Below the pieces are notes generated by a model. The model saw only the letters and a list, made by a program, of their open reading frames with translations. It did no database searches and had not been told where the DNA came from. From a virus, in the IMG/VR virus record IMGVR_UViG_3300037475_000079, positions 64,001 through 93,487 of that record: a stretch of DNA of 29,487 bases. One strand, 5' to 3'. The position numbers and the translations under genes were made by a program. This document shows positions 1 through 6,441 of this stretch, in pieces. The first letter of the stretch is position 1. Every line of letters starts with the position of its first letter.

Positions 1-68
1 GCATACACGCCGGTCAATTCAATCGAACCGGAGCCACCGCAATGAGTGCATTCGACGAAGGCTTTCAT
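1..68 (-). CDS. N-terminal fragment of a small zinc-knuckle protein, cut by the window edge
   Basis: Only the first 22 complete codons are visible, reading MKAFVECTHCGGSGSIEL and then running off the left edge. The CxxCGGSG stretch (Cys7, Cys10) is a DnaJ-type zinc-knuckle motif like those in the small protein at 4318-4506. Its ATG overlaps the TGA stop of the upstream gene as TGATG, so it is translationally coupled to it and belongs to the long leftward operon. Length and function cannot be judged from this piece. Confidence 0.55.
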   Translation of the reverse strand, partial: MKAFVECTHCGGSGSIELTGVY

Positions 69-448
69 CAGTCGTCTCCGTATCCGTCGTCAACCAGATC
101 ATCGTCATAGGACAGCGCATGCTGTCTTGGCTGAATCTCCAGTTCGATCGTCGGCAGCGGGTCGAGGTTCTTGGCCAGCCTCGCCACCGTTGCCGCATCG
201 ACCAGAGTTATTCGGTAGATCGAAGCCGGGTTGATCATCTGGGTCACAAACCCGCCCTCGACGGGAATGTCGAGTTGCAGCAGCCCGGCAATGCCTTGCG
301 ACAGCTTGCCGACCAGCTTCTTATAGCCCATCATTTCGACAATCGCGTACTGGGCCGTCTTTAACTCGCCCCGCGACTCGCTTGGCTGGGCACCCGCAAA
401 GGCAGCAGCACCCGAGATCGCGCCGCCAAGAAATCCACGTCGATCCAT
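68..448 (-). CDS. Small protein with a twin-arginine-like N-terminal signal
   Basis: The product is 126 residues and is not recognised. Residues 1-20 read like a Tat signal: MDRRGFLGG matches the RRxFL pattern and is followed by an Ala/Gly-rich stretch ending near AFAGA. The remainder is a small mixed domain ending in an acidic tail rich in Asp and Tyr. I chose the ATG at 448 because GGAAG lies a few bases upstream; an in-frame start at 508 would overlap the neighbouring gene. The gene is the second last visible in the leftward operon. Export of a folded protein is inferred from the signal only; the role is unknown. The alternative is a cytoplasmic protein whose RR motif is fortuitous. Confidence 0.7.
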   Translation of the reverse strand: MDRRGFLGGAISGAAAFAGAQPSESRGELKTAQYAIVEMMGYKKLVGKLSQGIAGLLQLDIPVEGGFVTQMINPASIYRITLVDAATVARLAKNLDPLPTIELEIQPRQHALSYDDDLVDDGYGDD

Positions 449-495
449 GATCTTCCTTTCAAAATGACGTACTGACCAAAACTTAGTTGTGATTC

Positions 496-1047
496 TCAAC
501 ACGAGCAAGAAAAGATACTTCCGCGATCACCTTCCTCGACCTTGCGACCCGTGACTATTTCATAGGCCGTCCAGAATCGCTCCTCTTTCTCGCCATAGAG
601 TCCCATGCCTTCCCATCGACCGCCTTCGATCATGTAATCGCCAGTGGTGTGAAACCGATGCGCGGCTTCGAGAATCTCCTCGTAGGACAGGCCGTATTCG
701 TCTGCAAATCCACGAATAACATCAATCGACGCGGATATGTCGATCGTGTTCTCTACGGGAAATGCAGAATGCTGCCAGTGGTGGCGCATGCCAGTGACGC
801 TGCCGGGATACAAACAGATAAAGAACTTGTCGTTCGGCGCTACGTCGCGTCTAAGAAATGGGTCAACGATTCCGACTGAAGTCTCACCTTCACCGACCGC
901 GGCGACGAGATCAGTTTTGCCAGGGACGAACCTAACCTTTTGCCCAGGCTTCAGGGTTTCGGACGCTTCGACTGGCGCAATTGCGACGTGAACAGCGTCA
1001 CGGTTCTGCGGCGACAATATCAGTTTTCCAAGCGGAACATCACTCAT
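496..1047 (-). CDS. Conserved hypothetical phage protein
   Basis: The product is 183 residues, soluble, with no membrane segment. Residues 1-70 look like a small beta-rich domain (LKPGQKVRFVPG, then VGIVDPFLRRDVAPNDKFF). The second half is helical and contains FFICLYPGSVTGMRHHWQH and the segment SYEEILEAAHRFHTTGDYM, and the protein ends in a Cys-rich tail (SCSC). I have an impression of similar proteins in other phages but know no function. The start is supported by AAGGAAG seven bases upstream of the ATG. It lies 47 bases upstream of the Tat-like gene and in the same operon. Confidence 0.75.
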   Translation of the reverse strand: MSDVPLGKLILSPQNRDAVHVAIAPVEASETLKPGQKVRFVPGKTDLVAAVGEGETSVGIVDPFLRRDVAPNDKFFICLYPGSVTGMRHHWQHSAFPVENTIDISASIDVIRGFADEYGLSYEEILEAAHRFHTTGDYMIEGGRWEGMGLYGEKEERFWTAYEIVTGRKVEEGDRGSIFSCSC

Positions 1048-1103
1048 GATTTGCTTCCTTTCAAAAACTGGTTAACTCCGGTCCCAGGTAAAAGAACTAA
1101 ACG

Positions 1104-1580
1104 TTAGGCCGTGACCTCTTCGTTGATCTCTTCGTGCCGTGGGCCACCGAAGGCCCCGGCTTTCCACATTGCGATTCTCTCGCCCACAACCTTAGCCACG
1201 GCCTCGGCTGTGCTGGCCCTGACTTCGAGCCTGCCGCCCTTGCCGTGGTGACATGGAGCCCGTACGTATCTGACCAGCGGGCGCACCGGCGGAGGACTGC
1301 CATAGCCGCCGACCGGGAAATCGCAATGCAATCGAATATCTCCCGACTTGATCGTGCCATCGTCGAGAAGCTCGACGTGCTGCGAATACTGGCGTTCCTT
1401 TTCGGGTTTCGCTCCTGGCACAATGACAGGCAGGCTTTCGAGCCTGGCCGTCCTGTACCAGCCGTCTTCGTCGTTATGCAGGGCCGCAATCCACGCCTCT
1501 GCCGTCGCCTTGTCTTCGCACACAGCCAAGACTTGGTAATCCGAGTATTCCCCGCTTGAAATGCAGAAAACTTCCTTCAT
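1104..1580 (-). CDS. Hypothetical protein
   Basis: The product is 158 residues and is not recognised. The N-terminus (MKEVFCISSGEYSDYQVLAV followed by a segment with CEDKATAEAWIAAL) resembles the small phage domains that begin with a short beta hairpin and then a helix. No catalytic motif is visible. The C-terminal third is helical and charged and ends EEINEEVTA. GAGGGAGAG directly upstream of the ATG supports the start. A second frame over the same bases (1097-1489) lacks a comparable ribosome site and was treated as a shadow. Confidence 0.7.
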   Translation of the reverse strand: MKEVFCISSGEYSDYQVLAVCEDKATAEAWIAALHNDEDGWYRTARLESLPVIVPGAKPEKERQYSQHVELLDDGTIKSGDIRLHCDFPVGGYGSPPPVRPLVRYVRAPCHHGKGGRLEVRASTAEAVAKVVGERIAMWKAGAFGGPRHEEINEEVTA

Positions 1581-1641
1581 GGTCTCTCCCTCGGTAAACT
1601 GATAAACGGTTCTTCGGTGTCCGCTGGTTTTGACGTGTGAG

Positions 1642-1749
1642 TTAGTGCGTTCTCACTACCAAAATCACAATGGTTATTGCTGCTGCGAACAGAACCCCCA
1701 TTGAAAACAGTCCGCAGAGCAGGCACATCAGCTTCGTGTTGTCGTTCAT
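1642..1749 (-). CDS. 35-residue single-pass membrane microprotein
   Basis: Translation gives MNDNTKLMCLLCGLFSMGVL, then a continuing hydrophobic run ending IVILVVRTH. Residues 9-32 form one clear membrane-spanning helix, with a short polar N-terminus and a basic C-terminus. The ATG lies 10 bases after the stop of the cytosine methyltransferase, so it fits operon spacing, but its ribosome site (GAAAGCG) is weak. Its size suggests a phage membrane microprotein such as a holin-like or inhibitory peptide; no specific function can be assigned. Confidence 0.5.
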   Translation of the reverse strand: MNDNTKLMCLLCGLFSMGVLFAAAITIVILVVRTH

Positions 1750-1759
1750 GCCACGCTTT

Positions 1760-2860
1760 CTATGATTCGACCGCTGCTTCAACGTCCAAAAACGCCCCTA
1801 TGAACTCGGCCGCGACCTGCGGGACGATAGCGTTACCGTAGCCGCGCAGTCGTCCCACTCGATTGGGAACCCCATGAGCCAGCGGGGATGTGCCGGATTC
1901 AACACGCCGCGCTTTTCCATCTCGGCAGGGGATGAGGTCGAAGTCGGACCAGGGACTTGATGTGCAACCTGGTTCGGTAGCTGCTCCCCCTTCTTGCCGC
2001 CCCCGCGTTCCGCATAGCTCTTGAGATTCGGCCCGCGGTAGTCCCTGGCTGCCGGGGTCGCCCACCCGCCGCAGAGAACGGCAACATCGTCCAGATTCGC
2101 ACTCCGTTTCGGCAGTCCGTCCCGATGTTGATAGATTCTCTTCAAGGCTGCTTCCGGCGTCAGTGTTCCATGATGACTGCTGTCTGGCGTCGGCCATCCG
2201 GCAAGTACAGCGGCAGTCTGAAGCGTGAAATGTTCCCCCACATTCCCCAGCGGATTCGGGCCGCCACTCGCGTTCTGAACCGCCGGAGTGGGCCACCCAG
2301 TAGAGCCGCTGCCTGACATGCGGTGCGCCGACGCTGTGTGCGCCCAATACGACCGACCCGCAGGTGTAGCCTTCTCCTTCCAGATCCGCGAATACTCCGT
2401 CGAGCCAACCGTGGCCAATCGCACTTTCAACCTGTTCGCCAAAGACAATCCCAGGATGGCGCTCGCGGACGAGCCGGAACATTTCCGGCCAGAGATGCCG
2501 CTTGTCGTTCGTTCCTTCTCCCCTGCCGGCTTCTGAGAACGGCTGGCACGGACAACTTCCGGTCCAGACTTCTCGATCGAGCGGCCAGCCGGCGAGAGTG
2601 AGGGCATATTCCCAACCCCCGATGCCTCCGAAGAAGTGGCATCGTCGGTATCGAATAAGGTCGTCTGCCGTGACATCGACAATGCTCCTGTCGTCAACCT
2701 TGGCCGCCGGGTACAACTTGCCCAGCCAAGCCGCTGCGAACCGATCGTTTTCGTTGAAATAGGTCGTTTGATTCATGATGTCGCGATAACCGCAGTCATT
2801 GCGTTTCCGATCGTTTTTCCGCAGTTTTGAAACACCGACTAATTGATAGTCCACGCACAT
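1760..2860 (-). CDS. dcm: C5-cytosine DNA methyltransferase (Dcm/phage type)
   Basis: This enzyme transfers a methyl group from SAM to C5 of cytosine in DNA. The motifs occur in order: motif I FGGIGG (about residues 77-82), motif IV PCQPFS (about 104-109, catalytic Cys), motif VI EQVE in place of the usual ENV (about 142-145), motif VIII VRQRLYW (about 182-188), and a C-terminal RGYGNAIVPQVA matching motif X. The start at 2860 (366 residues) has GGCGGGA upstream and lies 10 bases after the previous stop. The internal ATG at 2776 gives the N-terminus usual for the family, MNQTTYFNEND, but lacks a ribosome site. No restriction enzyme is adjacent, so it is probably a self-protecting orphan enzyme. 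Most of the gene is overprinted by a second open frame, 1798-2676. Confidence 0.92.
   Translation of the reverse strand: MCVDYQLVGVSKLRKNDRKRNDCGYRDIMNQTTYFNENDRFAAAWLGKLYPAAKVDDRSIVDVTADDLIRYRRCHFFGGIGGWEYALTLAGWPLDREVWTGSCPCQPFSEAGRGEGTNDKRHLWPEMFRLVRERHPGIVFGEQVESAIGHGWLDGVFADLEGEGYTCGSVVLGAHSVGAPHVRQRLYWVAHSGGSEREWRPESAGECGGTFHASDCRCTCRMADARQQSSWNTDAGSSLEENLSTSGRTAETECESGRCCRSLRRVGDPGSQGLPRAESQELCGTRGRQEGGAATEPGCTSSPWSDFDLIPCRDGKARRVESGTSPLAHGVPNRVGRLRGYGNAIVPQVAAEFIGAFLDVEAAVES
1798..2676 (-). CDS. Overprinted gene nested inside dcm, same strand, shifted frame
   Basis: A 292-residue frame runs on the same strand as the cytosine methyltransferase but shifted by one base, covering its catalytic motifs. 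Its ATG is preceded by a textbook AGGAG with eight bases between them (AGGAG at 2685-2689), which is not expected inside a gene by chance. The product, beginning MSRQTTLFDTDDATSS, contains WKEKATPAGRSYWAHTASA, three repeats of the type GW(P/A)TP at roughly 20-60 residue spacing, and a C-terminus with NPAHPRWLMGFPIEWDDCA. From memory, phage proteins with this layout recur in databases beside dcm genes, which supports real dual coding; I could not search. The function is unknown. Confidence 0.6.
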   Translation of the reverse strand: MSRQTTLFDTDDATSSEASGVGNMPSLSPAGRSIEKSGPEVVRASRSQKPAGEKERTTSGISGRKCSGSSASAILGLSLANRLKVRLATVGSTEYSRIWKEKATPAGRSYWAHTASAHRMSGSGSTGWPTPAVQNASGGPNPLGNVGEHFTLQTAAVLAGWPTPDSSHHGTLTPEAALKRIYQHRDGLPKRSANLDDVAVLCGGWATPAARDYRGPNLKSYAERGGGKKGEQLPNQVAHQVPGPTSTSSPAEMEKRGVLNPAHPRWLMGFPIEWDDCAATVTLSSRRSRPSS

Positions 2861-2870
2861 CGTCCCGCCG

Positions 2871-3119
2871 CTACGAGCCGGTAGAGCCTTTCGCCTTCGC
2901 CAGTTCCCGTTCTGCAAGTTCAATTCCCTTATTCATTGCCAGCCTGTATTGATGGGTGAGCCACTCGGCGAACTCGCGTGATCGAATGTCTGTTGGAATC
3001 GGTGACAGGCTCCTGCGCTCAATATGCACGCTCGTATCCCTTGCAATTGAGTCCTCGATTTCAGTAACTCGATACCATTCGCAACAGAAATCCCACTGTG
3101 ATTTGCCTGCGATATTCAT
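2871..3119 (-). CDS. Small hypothetical protein
   Basis: The product is 82 residues. The middle has an arginine-rich segment (HIERRSLSPIP) and a helix with EFAEWLTHQYRLAMNKG, and the C-terminus is Lys/Ala-rich. Such short phage proteins with a helix of the type WLxxQYRLAMxKG are common, but I know no function. The ATG overlaps the upstream TGA as ATGA, so it is translationally coupled to the 319-residue gene before it. Confidence 0.65.
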   Translation of the reverse strand: MNIAGKSQWDFCCEWYRVTEIEDSIARDTSVHIERRSLSPIPTDIRSREFAEWLTHQYRLAMNKGIELAERELAKAKGSTGS

Positions 3120-4075
3120 GGAGTGTCTTTCGCCTTCGCCGGTTCGTCACGGCACTCGATCAGCAAGTCTCGAACGGCAGTGTGATTCGCCATTTCTGGA
3201 TTGAACATTCCGCCGCTCAACAGGTATTCGTTGATTCGCTTCACCATCTTTTCAGACTTCGACTCTTCCCGCTCCACCGGCTGCGTCTCCTTGTCACAAG
3301 AGCCGCCAGCGGGATTCGCACCCGCACCATCCCCATGCGAGGGATGGCCCACCGATCGGTTGGGGGACGCCTGTGCGTCTTTGACGGCGTGATTTGCCGA
3401 CGCTTCGAGCTTGTCGGCGAGGGCGAACATTTCACGAATCATCCAATCTGGCGCATTCGTCGCACCGCCGCCGGCCTTCAACGCCAGTTCCCGAATGGCA
3501 GTTTTGAGACTGTCGCGTTCAACGATGGCCCGTGCTGCGGCCTTCCAGTCATTGTGATCGTGGTCGCCTTCCGCTTCGCATGGCCACGTTCGCCAGTTTC
3601 CGCAAGCGCGAGCCATGATGGACCATTGATCTCTGCACTTCGCAAGGTCATCACTCAATTTGGCCACTTCCCCGATCACCGGATTGACCGGATGCGGGGA
3701 GGGAGTGGGGGCGACGACGTATCGCCAGCGAACAATACGATCGGCGGTAGATTCTAAGGGCCATCGAGTAACGTAGACTTTCACTACTCCAGGCTGGTGA
3801 CGCCATTCGTATTCAACAATCTGTCCGACTACCGGCAGCTTCTTCGGCGAATCAAAAGGCGGCAAAACCCAGTCAGAGGATCGCGGAGCCGACAGCCGCT
3901 CAATGATCTCGTTCAACCGTGTGACCTCCGGCTGACACGCCTGCTTCCCGGCTTCGTAGGCGGTGTCGCGGGCGAGTCGGAGTTCGCGGATTTCGGAAGC
4001 CATCGCTGAAATCATTACCGGCAGAGACACAAGATCGTTTTTGAATCGCTCAATCGCAGCGAGGTCATTGGTCAT
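3116..4075 (-). CDS. Hypothetical multi-domain phage protein with a coiled-coil start
   Basis: The product is 319 residues and looks modular. Residues 1-65 are helical and probably coiled coil (IRELRLARDTAYEAGKQA). Residues 70-125 form a beta-rich segment with VGQIVEYEWRHQPGVVKVYV. The middle is helical, with Cys and His residues around WPCEAEGDHDHNDW. The last 60 residues carry a VKRINEYLLSGGMFNPEM segment that I have seen as the core of small stand-alone phage proteins, so this may be a fusion. AAGGAAC lies upstream of the ATG. No enzymatic motif is seen. Confidence 0.7.
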   Translation of the reverse strand: MTNDLAAIERFKNDLVSLPVMISAMASEIRELRLARDTAYEAGKQACQPEVTRLNEIIERLSAPRSSDWVLPPFDSPKKLPVVGQIVEYEWRHQPGVVKVYVTRWPLESTADRIVRWRYVVAPTPSPHPVNPVIGEVAKLSDDLAKCRDQWSIMARACGNWRTWPCEAEGDHDHNDWKAAARAIVERDSLKTAIRELALKAGGGATNAPDWMIREMFALADKLEASANHAVKDAQASPNRSVGHPSHGDGAGANPAGGSCDKETQPVEREESKSEKMVKRINEYLLSGGMFNPEMANHTAVRDLLIECRDEPAKAKDTP

Positions 4076-4086
4076 CGGGTGGTTCC

Positions 4087-4143
4087 TTATTCCGGGTACT
4101 TATTTCCGCAGAACGGGCAGTCACGTTTCGTCGTAATAGTCAT
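4087..4143 (-). CDS. Possible 18-residue zinc-ribbon micropeptide or remnant
   Basis: The frame reads MTITTKRDCPFCGNKYPE and stops. It overlaps the end of the gene at 4121-4318 in another frame and ends just before the next ribosome site. The CPFCGNK core is a typical zinc-ribbon half, as in Lar-like and other phage zinc proteins. It could be a genuine micropeptide, a decayed fragment of a longer zinc protein, or chance; there is no strong ribosome site. Confidence 0.3.
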   Translation of the reverse strand: MTITTKRDCPFCGNKYPE

Positions 4144-4318
4144 TCAGAACGCGGCGAATTCCCATCAGTATCGCCGCTGCCGTCTGCGGTATTGGGCTAA
4201 CGCCGTCCATCTCGACATCGAGTTCGCGGCAGAGATAAACAAGCCGCTGCTCCGGTGTCATTACTCGCTTGCTTCGTTTCGTTGGTGGTTTCTTCGGCTT
4301 CGATTTGGTTGTCGCCAT
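4121..4318 (-). CDS. Small basic hypothetical protein
   Basis: The product is 65 residues. The N-terminal 20 residues are strongly basic (MATTKSKPKKPPTKRSKR), then a helical segment follows with TPEQRLVYLCRELDVEMDG. The basic tail suggests contact with nucleic acid or with an acidic partner, but no known domain is recognised. The ATG at 4318 overlaps the upstream stop as TGATG; a GTG one codon earlier is possible. AAAGGA lies about 10 bases upstream, within the end of the preceding gene. Confidence 0.6.
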   Translation of the reverse strand: MATTKSKPKKPPTKRSKRVMTPEQRLVYLCRELDVEMDGVSPIPQTAAAILMGIRRVLNDYYDET

Positions 4319-4506
4319 CACTCACCGTCCTTTCCACCGAAGAATCGTTTCCAAGTTTCGTATGGGATTTTCCCGGAGCCTTTACACTGGGCACAGGCGG
4401 AATAAGTCGGGCCGTCACATGCTCCCTTTGGTGCTTCAGAAACCTGCCCGCTGCCGTTGCAAATGGGACACTTCACGTCGTCATGTGTCTTGTCGTGGTT
4501 CTCCAT
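4318..4506 (-). CDS. Small double zinc-knuckle protein (DnaJ-like CxxCxGxG)
   Basis: The product is 62 residues with two knuckles, CPICNGSGQV (about residues 13-22) and CAQCKGSGKI (about 38-47). These match the paired CxxCxGxG motifs of the DnaJ central domain, so one zinc ion is probably bound. No J domain is present. Stand-alone versions are common in phages and may act as small protein- or nucleic-acid-binding modules; the function is not established. AAGGGG lies upstream of the ATG. It sits between two microproteins and is coupled to the next gene. Confidence 0.7.
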   Translation of the reverse strand: MENHDKTHDDVKCPICNGSGQVSEAPKGACDGPTYSACAQCKGSGKIPYETWKRFFGGKDGE

Positions 4507-4517
4507 CGGAATCCCCT

Positions 4518-4601
4518 TTATGGCCTACGGGCCAGTACGTACACGCCAATCGAAAATACAACGCCAGCAATAAACGAAATTGCAATCCACACCAGAAGCA
4601 T
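4518..4601 (-). CDS. 27-residue membrane microprotein
   Basis: Translation gives MLLVWIAISFIAGVVFSIGV and then YVLARRP. The whole peptide is one hydrophobic helix with a basic C-terminal end, which predicts an inner-membrane single-span peptide with a cytoplasmic C-terminus. Its ATG overlaps the upstream TGA as TGATG and is preceded by AAAGGA at about 10 bases. This is the same coupling arrangement, and the same 19 bases, as at 4316-4334. The function is unknown. Confidence 0.5.
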   Translation of the reverse strand: MLLVWIAISFIAGVVFSIGVYVLARRP

Positions 4602-4996
4602 CACTCACCGTCCTTTCGTGTCGCGTCGGGGATCGGGCCGTCCATCATTCCAGCTACTATCAAAGCTCGCCGGGCTGCGAGTCCGTCGCGGTAGCCGATT
4701 TGTCTCATGCGTGAATCGCATCCGTAAAACTGAACAATTCCATTCGGCTTGTCATCGAAGCCCTGCCAGAGTCCGTCAACGTAAGACAGGTTCCAGCCGC
4801 GTCCGATAAGGTTCTCAACGGCATCACTCGTAAGGTCATGCTGACACCCAACTCCCTCATATCGCGCGAGGCACCCGAGCAGGCATCCGCAGTTCTCGTC
4901 CGGTGCGCCGACTCGATTGGTTATCGGTATCATCCCAAGCCGCCGGTACATCTCGGGAATCTTCGCCGGCTCAATTCGTCGTGGTTCAGCGGGCAT
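4601..4996 (-). CDS. Hypothetical phage protein with a Cys cluster
   Basis: The product is 131 residues, beginning MPAEPRRIEPAKIPEMYRRL. A cysteine-rich stretch, ENCGCLLGCLARYEGVGC, around residues 36-53 may bind metal. A later segment, YVDGLWQGFDDKPN, resembles a motif in small conserved phage proteins. The start at 4996 was chosen because it forms a TAATG overlap with the upstream gene and has AAGGA upstream; the frame stays open to 5254, but that part is a shadow of the neighbouring gene. The function is unknown. Confidence 0.7.
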   Translation of the reverse strand: MPAEPRRIEPAKIPEMYRRLGMIPITNRVGAPDENCGCLLGCLARYEGVGCQHDLTSDAVENLIGRGWNLSYVDGLWQGFDDKPNGIVQFYGCDSRMRQIGYRDGLAARRALIVAGMMDGPIPDATRKDGE

Positions 4997-5403
4997 TATT
5001 CGGAGTCCTTCTTGATGCGTTTTTCGGCCCACGACCGCATGTATTCCCACCGTCGCTCCGGGGTCATGTCGTGGTATTCGTCGTCGTTCTCGTACATGAT
5101 TTCTCGCGCCAACGGTTCGGCGATGTCGAACGTCACTGCGATCTGCTCGGCGTCCTCTGGGTCGATGCCGCTCATGTCGATGCCGCGTGCCAGGCCGACG
5201 GCTCCCAATGCACAGACCTGCCCTTCCGATTCCAGTTCTCTGGCGATCAGACACTTTTCCGGCATCGCGTCGAGGGCAGCAACCAGATCACGCAGCAGCT
5301 TCTGGCCGCGACGACCGCGAATGGCTGACGCCACCCTGCCGCGCCAGCGTCCCAGGTCGAGGGGATCGAGGTCACAATCATCGTGGTATCCGTGTCTACT
5401 CAT
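4996..5403 (-). CDS. Conserved hypothetical phage protein
   Basis: The product is 135 residues. It begins MSRHGYHDDCDLDPLDLGRW and contains RVASAIRGRRGQKLLRDLVAAL, followed by a segment with MPEKCLIARELESEG. From memory, this arrangement recurs in many tailed-phage proteins without known function. The C-terminal part (DMTPERRWEYMRSW) is helical. AGGAGAGGGAGC directly before the ATG is a strong ribosome site, and the start overlaps the previous gene by eight bases. Confidence 0.8.
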   Translation of the reverse strand: MSRHGYHDDCDLDPLDLGRWRGRVASAIRGRRGQKLLRDLVAALDAMPEKCLIARELESEGQVCALGAVGLARGIDMSGIDPEDAEQIAVTFDIAEPLAREIMYENDDEYHDMTPERRWEYMRSWAEKRIKKDSE

Positions 5404-5602
5404 GCTCCCTCTCCTGCTTAACAGTCACAAACTCAAACCCCGTCGCCCCGGTGCGAGGATCGACGGTCCAGCGGCCGACGCCGGCTTCGATTGCCCGTTC
5501 CCTGATGTATCTCTCCCCTCCAGAGAACCCGACACAGAACGACATAACTGAAAGAATTAATACGATCACCACAAGCAGAGTAATATCGCCTTTGTCGCTC
5601 AC
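5396..5602 (-). CDS. Small membrane-anchored phage protein
   Basis: The product is 68 residues with a GTG start. Residues 8-27 form one membrane helix (ITLLVVIVLILSVMSFCVGF). It is followed by RERAIEAGVGRWTVDPRTGATGFEF, where the AIEAGVGxWxVDPxTG pattern is typical of a widespread family of short phage membrane proteins of unknown role. The GTG overlaps the upstream stop as GTGA and has GGGGGGAG in front. The C-terminus overlaps the next gene. Confidence 0.72.
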   Translation of the reverse strand: MSDKGDITLLVVIVLILSVMSFCVGFSGGERYIRERAIEAGVGRWTVDPRTGATGFEFVTVKQEREHE

Positions 5603-5943
5603 GCCTCTCCCCCCTTCTCGATCTCCGCAGCGGCATCATTCAGGACATTGATTGGATTCCGCGAGTCAACGCTTCGTTGGCACGTCATTGCTCGACACAC
5701 CGACGCCGCTCTCGCCCGCTCCCCGGCAACCGCTTCAGCGAGGGCGGCTGTCAATCTCTCCACCTCGCCGACGAGCCAGGGGATGTCGGATGCTAGCTTA
5801 CGAAGATCGTTCTGCACTTCATTGTCGCCAGCGTTCCATCGGTTTCGCTGCTCTTGATCGAACCATCTTGCAAGCAGTTCCAGATGTTTCGGAAAATCCA
5901 TCCCCCGAATCTCACTCAGCCGTGTTGTGTTGTCGGTTGGCAT
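5599..5943 (-). CDS. Small helical hypothetical protein
   Basis: The product is 114 residues and mostly helical. It contains LELLARWFDQEQRNRWNAGD and a likely coiled-coil run with LVGEVERLTAALAEAVAGE, and ends with INVLNDAAAEIEKGGEA. Short proteins of this kind are frequent in phage early operons. The ATG forms a TAATG overlap with the upstream gene, with AGAGGAAA in front. No known domain is visible. Confidence 0.65.
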   Translation of the reverse strand: MPTDNTTRLSEIRGMDFPKHLELLARWFDQEQRNRWNAGDNEVQNDLRKLASDIPWLVGEVERLTAALAEAVAGERARAASVCRAMTCQRSVDSRNPINVLNDAAAEIEKGGEA

Positions 5944-6401
5944 TACTGGATTTCCTCTGTGGTAAATTCATTCTTGCTGGCCGACCATGTGCCGACGCCT
6001 GATGGTCCGCTAATGGGAACCTGTTCGCTAGTCGTCTTGCTGTGAGTGATGACAGGATTCCTGAACACCCGTTCGACTAAACTGAAGATCGCGCCGCATT
6101 TGTCGTTCGCCGCCTGCACCTTGAATTCGTTCAGTTCGGCCTTCTGCTCGCGGGCGAGTACGGCCTGTTCGCGCTTGACGACTTCAGCCTCCCGAGTCGT
6201 GATCGAAGCGTGCTTCGCCATTTCCGCGTTTCTCGATTCAAGATCGGCTCGCGTGATCTTGTGCTCGGCCAGTTCTCTCTCAAGAGCCTTCTCTGCCGCG
6301 CTGCCCTCTTGCAGCCGCTTCGTCAGCACGTCTCCGACTTGCTTCGGCAGGTTCTGCTCAATGGCCGTGGTGATGTCTTTTGAAAGCTGATAGTCGAGCA
6401 T
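5943..6401 (-). CDS. Coiled-coil hypothetical protein
   Basis: The product is 152 residues. Residues 20-105 form one long heptad-type coiled coil rich in Glu, Lys and Ala (ALERELAEHKITRADLESRN and onward to EQAVLAREQKAELNEF). A short C-terminal domain follows, with FSLVERVFRNPV and a Ser/Thr-rich end. Two ATGs lie next to each other at 6404 and 6401; GGAGG is too close to the first, so I chose the second. A structural or scaffolding role is possible but unproven. Confidence 0.68.
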   Translation of the reverse strand: MLDYQLSKDITTAIEQNLPKQVGDVLTKRLQEGSAAEKALERELAEHKITRADLESRNAEMAKHASITTREAEVVKREQAVLAREQKAELNEFKVQAANDKCGAIFSLVERVFRNPVITHSKTTSEQVPISGPSGVGTWSASKNEFTTEEIQ

Positions 6402-6441
6402 CATTCCTCCCCAATCTCTCGGTTACGTTGTGGTGGGTGGG

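Noticed and set aside
1097-1489. Second minus-strand frame within the gene at 1104-1580
   Set aside because: Unlike the frame within dcm, it has no ribosome site and no internal regularity.
3098-3757. Long plus-strand frame of 219 codons opposite the 319-residue gene
   Set aside because: It has no ribosome site, an Arg/His/Phe-heavy composition typical of antisense frames, and faces a coupled gene on the other strand.
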